Source of the DNA: CBFCZU01 sp965602635
GTDB lineage: Bacteria > Planctomycetota > Phycisphaerae > SM23-33
Reading direction: 5' to 3'
NCBI GenBank assembly: GCA_965602635.1
Contig: CBFCZU010000163.1
Coordinates: 1 to 9,688 of the forward strand
Length of the DNA: 9,688 bases
Of this stretch, positions 6,457-9,688 are shown one piece after another. Each line of letters opens with the position of its first letter. The first letter of the stretch is position 1. The translations under genes and the position numbers were made by a program. The notes below the pieces were generated by a model. It saw nothing but the letters and a program-made list of their open reading frames with translations, made no database searches and was not told where the DNA came from.

Positions 6457-6978
6457 TCAGTCCCCCGTGGCCGGCGATGAGGCCGGCCCGCCCGCCCCGG
6501 CCGAGAGCATCTCGACTAGGTCGACGTGGCCGACCCGCCCGGATTCGCGCTGCAGGACCTTCCCCTCGGCCGATAGCACGATCACCGTCGGCAGCTTCGT
6601 GAGCTTGTACTTCACCGCCGCAGTCGAGGTTAGAGCCCGGTCCAGCTTCACCTCGACGCACAGGTAGTTGCCCTCTTTCACCTCCCGGTTCACGGACGAT
6701 TGCTTCAGGCCCTTCTCGCCCATGACGAAGTTGGTGTCCTCGTCGAGCGCCTCGCCGCGGAAGAGGACCAGCACGGGGCGGTTCGACTTTTTCGCCTCCG
6801 CCAGCGCCGCCTCCAGGTCGCTGCGCCACTGCTGGCCGGGGCTTGAACCGGCCCAGCCGCGGATGTAGACCGCCGCAGCCACGACAACCACGACCGCCAG
6901 GAAACCGAGCTTCACCCAGCGGTCCGTGGAGCTTTTTTTCCGGGCCTGCCCTGCCTGCGGACCGTCGCTCTGGCTCAT
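6457..6978 (-). CDS. Membrane-anchored thioredoxin-fold protein without CxxC
   Basis: 173 residues from the ATG at 6978. Residues 1-21 are polar (MSQSDGPQAGQARKKSSTDR), 22-39 form a single membrane helix (VKLGFLAVVVVVAAAVYI), and the rest should face the outside of the membrane. The segment 67-156 follows a thioredoxin-like layout: RPVLVLFRGEALDEDTNF corresponds to the first strand and active-site loop, YLCVEVKLD to the next strand, KLPTVIVLSAEGKVL to the cis-proline strand (Pro130), and a final helix VDLVEML. The position usually held by CxxC carries GEAL (about 75-78) and the only cysteine is C107, so thiol-disulfide redox activity is unlikely. Function is unknown; a scaffold or chaperone role is possible. 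GGAG at 6985-6988 (read on the - strand, spacer 6 nt) supports this start over the upstream in-frame ATG at 7083, which would lie beyond a TATAAT box. Confidence 0.78.
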   Translation of the reverse strand: MSQSDGPQAGQARKKSSTDRWVKLGFLAVVVVVAAAVYIRGWAGSSPGQQWRSDLEAALAEAKKSNRPVLVLFRGEALDEDTNFVMGEKGLKQSSVNREVKEGNYLCVEVKLDRALTSTAAVKYKLTKLPTVIVLSAEGKVLQRESGRVGHVDLVEMLSAGAGGPASSPATGD

Positions 6979-7015
6979 TTCGTGCTCCGCTCGAAGCCGC
7001 CCCGCACCACCGGAT

Positions 7016-7021
7016 ATTATA
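7016..7021 (-). promoter_or_regulatory. Probable -10 box of the thioredoxin-like gene
   Basis: On the - strand this reads a perfect TATAAT in a very GC-rich gap, 37 nt before the ATG at 6978. It sits in a short AT-rich inverted repeat (GATAT-T-ATATC, 7013-7023). No good -35 match is visible 16-18 nt upstream. Confidence 0.45.
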
Positions 7022-7091
7022 TCGGCCGCCGGCGTCGGCGGGATGCAGCCGGTTTGGCGTCCTCCGCCCGGGCGGGCGCTCAAGGCGCCAC

Positions 7092-7120
7092 TTGCGTAGG
7101 GGCGGGAGGAGCGGTAGATT
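7092..7120 (+). promoter_or_regulatory. Possible sigma-70 type promoter of glyA
   Basis: TTGCGT (7092-7097), a 17-nt spacer and TAGATT (7115-7120) give a modest promoter match, 46 nt before the glyA start. The leader between them can form a 6-bp stem, CTCGCT (7123-7128) with AGCGAG (7138-7143). Medium to low support. Confidence 0.35.
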
Positions 7121-7156
7121 TACTCGCTCGGCGGCCCAGCGAGGGCTGACCTATCC

Positions 7157-7160
7157 GGAG
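7157..7160 (+). promoter_or_regulatory. Ribosome binding site deciding the glyA start
   Basis: GGAG with a 6-nt spacer before the GTG at 7167. It supports the start that gives a normal-length SHMT rather than the open frame extending 324 nt further upstream into the opposite-strand gene. Confidence 0.65.
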
Positions 7161-7166
7161 AGCACA

Positions 7167-8417
7167 GTGACTGATTTGTCTCAGAGCGACGGCGAGGCAT
7201 TCGACATCCTCCACGCCGAACGCCGCAGGCAGCAGACCACCCTGGACCTGATCGCCTCGGAGAACCACGCATCCTCGGCCGTGCGTGCGGCGGCGGGCTC
7301 GGTGCTGGCCGACAAGTACGCCGAGGGCTATCCGCGCCGCCGGTACTACCGCGGCTGCGAGCAGATCGACCGGGCCGAGCAGCTCGCCATCGACCGCACC
7401 AAGGCCCTCTTCGGCGCCGAGCACGTCAACGTCCAGCCGCACTCGGGCACCAGCGCCAACATAGCCGTTTACATGGCGGCACTGCGGGCGGGGGACACCA
7501 TTATGGGAATGGACCTCAGCCACGGGGGGCACCTTTCCCACGGGCGGCGGGCGAACTTCTCGGGCAGGTACTTCAACATCGTCAGCTACACGGTCAGCGA
7601 AGACGACGAAATGCTGGACATGGACGCCGTGCGCGAGCTGGCCAAGGAGACCTCGCCCAGGATGATCGTCGCCGGGGCGTCGGCCTATCCGCGGCTCATC
7701 GACTTCGACGCCTTCGGGCAAATAGCCGAGGAAGTCGGGGCGTACCTGCTGGCGGACATCGCCCACATCGCCGGGCTCGTGGTTGGCGGGGCGCACCCCT
7801 CCCCCCTGCCGGCGTCCACCTTCGTCAGCACCACCACCCACAAGACGCTCCGCGGGCCCAGGGGGGCGATGATCCTCTGCCGGCGCGACTGGGCCAAGAA
7901 GATCGACTCCGCTGTCTTTCCCGGGCTCCAGGGCGGGCCGTTCATGCACGACATCCTCGCCAAGGCCATCGCCCTGGCCGAGGCAGCCAGGCCCGAGTTC
8001 GCCGACTACGCCCGCCAGATAGTCGCCAACGCCAAGGCCCTTGCCGGGGTGCTCACGGAGAAGGGCTGGCGGCTGGTCACCGGCGGCACGGACAACCACA
8101 TGATGCTGATCGACCTTCGCGACCGCGACCTGGAGCTTACCGGCCACACGGCCTCGGGCTGGCTCGCGTCGGCCGGGCTCATCGCCAACATGAACACGGT
8201 GCCCTTCGACCCGCGCCCGGCGGCGCAGGCCTCGGGTGTGCGGCTCGGCACACCCGCGGCGACCACCCGCGGGCTGAAGGAGCCGCAGATGCGCCAGGTG
8301 GGCGAATGGATCGACCAGATCCTCACCAGCCGCGGCGACGACGGCCTGCTGGGGCGAATTCGCCGCCAGGTCGAAGATCTGTGCGAGCAGTTCCCGACGC
8401 CCGACGGCGGCGGTTAG
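7167..8417 (+). CDS. glyA: Serine hydroxymethyltransferase
   Basis: PLP enzyme converting serine and tetrahydrofolate to glycine and 5,10-methylene-THF, the main one-carbon source. From GTG 7167 it has 416 residues, matching the family. Diagnostic segments in order: LDLIASENHAS (26-36), YAEGYPRRRYYRGCEQIDRAE (51-71), VNVQPHSGTSANIAVY (87-102), LADIAHIAGLVVGGAHPSP (195-213, the Asp/His pair stacking on PLP), STTTHKTLRGPRGA (221-234) with the Schiff-base lysine at 226, FPGLQGGP (251-258), and SGVRLGTPAATTRG (356-369). In the YAEGYP segment the more common glycines (YPGxRYYGGC) are replaced by arginines (YPRRRYYRGC), a mild oddity. Upstream sequence in the same frame is Arg/Pro-rich and antisense to the thioredoxin-like gene, so it is excluded. 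The stop is followed within 3 nt by a perfect hairpin. Confidence 0.96.
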   Translation: MTDLSQSDGEAFDILHAERRRQQTTLDLIASENHASSAVRAAAGSVLADKYAEGYPRRRYYRGCEQIDRAEQLAIDRTKALFGAEHVNVQPHSGTSANIAVYMAALRAGDTIMGMDLSHGGHLSHGRRANFSGRYFNIVSYTVSEDDEMLDMDAVRELAKETSPRMIVAGASAYPRLIDFDAFGQIAEEVGAYLLADIAHIAGLVVGGAHPSPLPASTFVSTTTHKTLRGPRGAMILCRRDWAKKIDSAVFPGLQGGPFMHDILAKAIALAEAARPEFADYARQIVANAKALAGVLTEKGWRLVTGGTDNHMMLIDLRDRDLELTGHTASGWLASAGLIANMNTVPFDPRPAAQASGVRLGTPAATTRGLKEPQMRQVGEWIDQILTSRGDDGLLGRIRRQVEDLCEQFPTPDGGG

Positions 8418-8419
8418 CC

Positions 8420-8450
8420 CGGATGTTGCACGACGGGCGTGCAACATCCG
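8420..8450. repeat. H1: perfect 13-bp hairpin after the glyA stop
   Basis: CGGATGTTGCACG (8420-8432), loop ACGGG (8433-8437), CGTGCAACATCCG (8438-8450). It starts 3 nt after the glyA TAG. No T-run follows, so a classical intrinsic terminator is not evident, though a 3'-end stabilising hairpin for glyA mRNA is plausible. Confidence 0.85.
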
Positions 8451-8460
8451 CCGTAGCGGC

Positions 8461-8531
8461 TTCGACGCGAGCGACTTACGTCGCTCTTGCTCAGGGCCAG
8501 CCTTGAGCGAGGCGCGAAGCGCCGAGTCGAA
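8461..8531. repeat. Cloverleaf-like unit: outer stem closing three hairpins
   Basis: Outer stem TTCGAC (8461-8466) pairs with GTCGAA (8526-8531). Inside are three hairpins: GAGCGAC-TTAC-GTCGCTC (8469-8486), GCTCAGGG-CCAG-CCTTGAGC (8489-8508, one G-T pair), and GGCGC-GAA-GCGCC (8511-8523, with a GCGAAGC core known for unusual hairpin stability). The frame TTCGAC..GCTCAGGG..CCTTGAGC..GTCGAA resembles hairpin repeats I recall from various environmental bacterial genomes; here two extra hairpins sit in the arms. Confidence 0.75.
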
Positions 8532-8563
8532 ACCTTTGCGAGAGAACCATCTCTCGCAAGGGT
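8532..8563. repeat. H5: 13-bp hairpin
   Basis: ACCTTTGCGAGAG (8532-8544), loop AACCAT (8545-8550), CTCTCGCAAGGGT (8551-8563); one T-G wobble, otherwise perfect. Confidence 0.8.
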
Positions 8564-8602
8564 GCTTATTGCATAGACCCGGAAGGGGTCATGCAATAAG
8601 CA
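8563..8602. repeat. H6: long hairpin with single bulged A
   Basis: TGCTTATTGCAT (8563-8574) pairs perfectly with ATGCAATAAGCA (8591-8602). After a bulged A (8575) the stem continues as GACCC (8576-8580) with GGGTC (8586-8590) around a GGAAG loop. The AT-rich lower stem stands out in this GC-rich region. Its palindromic arms also place TTGCAT and TGCAAT 17 nt apart, which looks like a weak promoter but may be only a by-product of symmetry. Confidence 0.85.
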
Positions 8603-8654
8603 GGCTAGAGGCCCGGCCGGACGGGGACGGAAGATCGAATGGGATGACGACGCG
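8603..8654. other. Short leader before the thiamine gene
   Basis: 52 nt of GC-rich sequence between H6 and the ThiD2-ThiE start. I see no TPP riboswitch elements, no terminator and only a poor Shine-Dalgarno candidate (GGGA at 8641-8644, about 10 nt before the ATG). Confidence 0.5.
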
Positions 8655-9688
8655 ATGCGCCCGATCTATCGCATCCTCGACGCCAACTTCAACCGCGCCC
8701 GCGAGGCGCTGCGGGTAATCGAGGACTTCGCCCGGTTCGCCCTGGACGACGCGGGCACGTCCTCCGCCGCCAAGGAGCTGCGCAGCCGGCTCCAGGGCTG
8801 CTACGGGCGGTTCCCCGCCGAGGCCCTGCTGGCCAGCCGCGACACCCCCGGCGACGTCGGCACGCAGATCAGCTCGCCGACCGAGATGCAGCGCGGCGAC
8901 GCGGGCGCCATCGTCGCCGCCGCATGCAAGCGGCTGAGCGAGGCGCTGCGGACGCTCGAGGAATACGCCAAGACCGTCCAGCCGGCCGTGGCCGGTGAGC
9001 TGCAATCCATGCGCTACTCCGCATACACACTCGAGCAGCGGCTGGCGCGCCGGATAGCGGCGCCGGAGTGGCTCGACGACGTCCGCCTGTACGTGCTGCT
9101 GACCTCCCGGCTGTGCCGGGGCGACCCGCCGGCCGTGGCACAGGCCGCCATCGACGGCGGCGCAGACTGCATCCAGCTCCGCGAGAAGGACATGCCCGAC
9201 CGCGAGCTGCTCGACCTCGCCCGGCGGCTGCGCGAGCTGACGCGCCGCGCCGGCGTCCCGCTGATCGTGAACGACCGCCCGGACATCGCCGCGATAGTCT
9301 CGGCCGAGGGAGTCCACCTCGGCCAGGACGACCTGCCCCCCGACGAAGCGAGGAAGCTGCTGGGGCCCGGCGCGATCGTCGGCGTCTCAACGCACAATAT
9401 CGCCCAGGCCCGCGCCGCCCAGGCCCAGGGCGCCGACTACATCGGCGTCGGGCCGATGTTCCCCACCGACACGAAGGACGCCGGCCCCATCGCGGGGATC
9501 GCCTTCCTCAGGGAGGTGCTGGCCGAGATCTCCGTGCCGCACGTGGCCATCGGCGGCATCTCTGGCGAGAACGTCGGCGAGCTGGTGGCCGCCGGCGCCC
9601 GGTGCGTGGCGGTTTGCTCAGCCGTCATCGCCGCCGACGATCCGGCCGCCGCCGCGGCCGAAATAAAGGCGCAACTGCCTCCCGCCAA
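8655..9688 (+). CDS. ThiD2-ThiE fusion: HMP-phosphate kinase-like domain plus thiamine-phosphate synthase (3' end cut by window)
   Basis: Open to the window edge, 344 complete codons visible, probably lacking only a few C-terminal residues. Residues 1 to about 125 (RILDANFNRAREALRVIEDFARFALDD, RDTPGDVGTQI, KRLSEALRTLEEYAK, MRYSAYTLEQRL) match the ThiD2-type N-terminal domain often fused to ThiE. Known family work describes ThiD2 as a monofunctional hydroxymethylpyrimidine-phosphate kinase. Residues from about 140 are ThiE, which joins HMP-PP and thiazole phosphate to thiamine phosphate: QLREKD (174-179), VNDRPD (205-210), GVHLGQDDLPPDEA, GVSTHN (243-248), YIGVGPMFPTDTK (262-274), HVAIGGI (296-302) and CVAVCSAVI. 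All expected catalytic segments appear intact, so both steps may be done by one cytoplasmic protein. Start ATG 8655 precedes the conserved RILDAN block directly. The hairpin array lies upstream. Confidence 0.92.
   Translation, partial: MRPIYRILDANFNRAREALRVIEDFARFALDDAGTSSAAKELRSRLQGCYGRFPAEALLASRDTPGDVGTQISSPTEMQRGDAGAIVAAACKRLSEALRTLEEYAKTVQPAVAGELQSMRYSAYTLEQRLARRIAAPEWLDDVRLYVLLTSRLCRGDPPAVAQAAIDGGADCIQLREKDMPDRELLDLARRLRELTRRAGVPLIVNDRPDIAAIVSAEGVHLGQDDLPPDEARKLLGPGAIVGVSTHNIAQARAAQAQGADYIGVGPMFPTDTKDAGPIAGIAFLREVLAEISVPHVAIGGISGENVGELVAAGARCVAVCSAVIAADDPAAAAAEIKAQLPPA

Larger units (their letters stand above)
8420..8602. repeat. End-to-end array of hairpins between glyA and the thiamine gene
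   Basis: This 183-nt non-coding segment is almost wholly made of inverted repeats laid side by side: H1 (8420-8450), a mini-hairpin CCG-TAG-CGG (8451-8459), a cloverleaf unit (8461-8531), H5 (8532-8563) and H6 (8563-8602, sharing one base with H5). By hand count, not including the mini-hairpin, about 138 bases can be paired, roughly three quarters. Apart from a GAGCG/GTCGAA-like flavour in the cloverleaf the stems are unrelated in sequence, so it is not a tandem repeat or CRISPR. It could be a structured RNA, a composite repeat (REP/BIME or MITE-like), or transcript-stabilising and insulating hairpins. Confidence 0.85.

Noticed and set aside
6843..7166. Open frame extending glyA upstream
   Set aside because: It is antisense to the thioredoxin-like gene and its promoter, with Pro/Arg/Ser-rich sequence; GTG 7167 gives a normal-length SHMT with a GGAG site.
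8420..8450. Rho-independent terminator of glyA
   Set aside because: The stem is excellent but is followed by CCGTAGCGGC with no T-run, so I annotate a hairpin and not a terminator.
8461..8534. tRNA gene suggested by the cloverleaf shape
   Set aside because: No GGTTCGANTCC T-arm, no proper D-arm or 7-bp anticodon loop, and no acceptor stem of 7 bp; stem lengths and loops are wrong.
8420..8602. CRISPR array or tandem repeat
   Set aside because: The successive units differ in sequence and each is internally palindromic; there are no identical repeats separated by unique spacers.
8418..8654. TPP riboswitch upstream of the thiamine gene
   Set aside because: No CTGAGA element and no conserved second-helix sequence seen; the hairpins present do not match the TPP aptamer layout.

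Overview
This window looks like chromosomal DNA of a high-GC planctomycete, most likely of the Phycisphaerae / Sedimentisphaerales type. That placement is inferred from gene content: a leucine-rich-repeat surface protein with a C-terminal PEP-CTERM sorting tail, a Lol-type FtsX-family permease with a large helical insertion directly after lysS, and a ThiD2-ThiE fusion. No rRNA, tRNA, transposase, phage gene or CRISPR array was found. All genes but one lie on the + strand.

Layout: (1) 1-599 is the 3' end of an LRR/PEP-CTERM exported protein, visibly lower in GC than the rest. (2) 600-875 is a non-coding gap with three related CTCTGCG-type repeat units, two of them forming a 29-bp inverted pair, then a probable promoter for lysS. 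(3) 876-4762 is lysS followed by a two-gene ABC transporter of the LolC/LolD type. The 46-nt gap between lysS and the permease holds five degenerate octamers ending exactly at the permease ATG. (4) 4861-6437 carries a short-type class IV branched-chain aminotransferase (ilvE) and a DPM1-like family 2 glycosyltransferase 2 nt downstream. (5) 6457-6978 on the - strand is a membrane-anchored thioredoxin-fold protein lacking the CxxC pair, convergent with the glycosyltransferase and divergent from glyA. (6) 7167-8417 is glyA. (7) 8418-8654 is non-coding, and 8420-8602 of it is tiled end to end by inverted repeats, including a cloverleaf-like unit. (8) 8655-9688 is a ThiD2-ThiE fusion that runs off the window.

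The genes are mostly housekeeping: lysyl-tRNA charging, lipoprotein or cell-envelope transport, branched-chain amino acid transamination, polyprenyl-linked sugar transfer, one-carbon/glycine metabolism and thiamine phosphate synthesis. The strongest candidates for something undescribed are in the gaps: the hairpin array between glyA and the thiamine gene, the octamer repeat that replaces a ribosome binding site before the permease, and the inverted CTCTGCG repeats upstream of lysS. Several start codons need care because the longest open frames for lysS, ilvE, glyA and the thioredoxin-like gene extend well upstream of the likely true starts.
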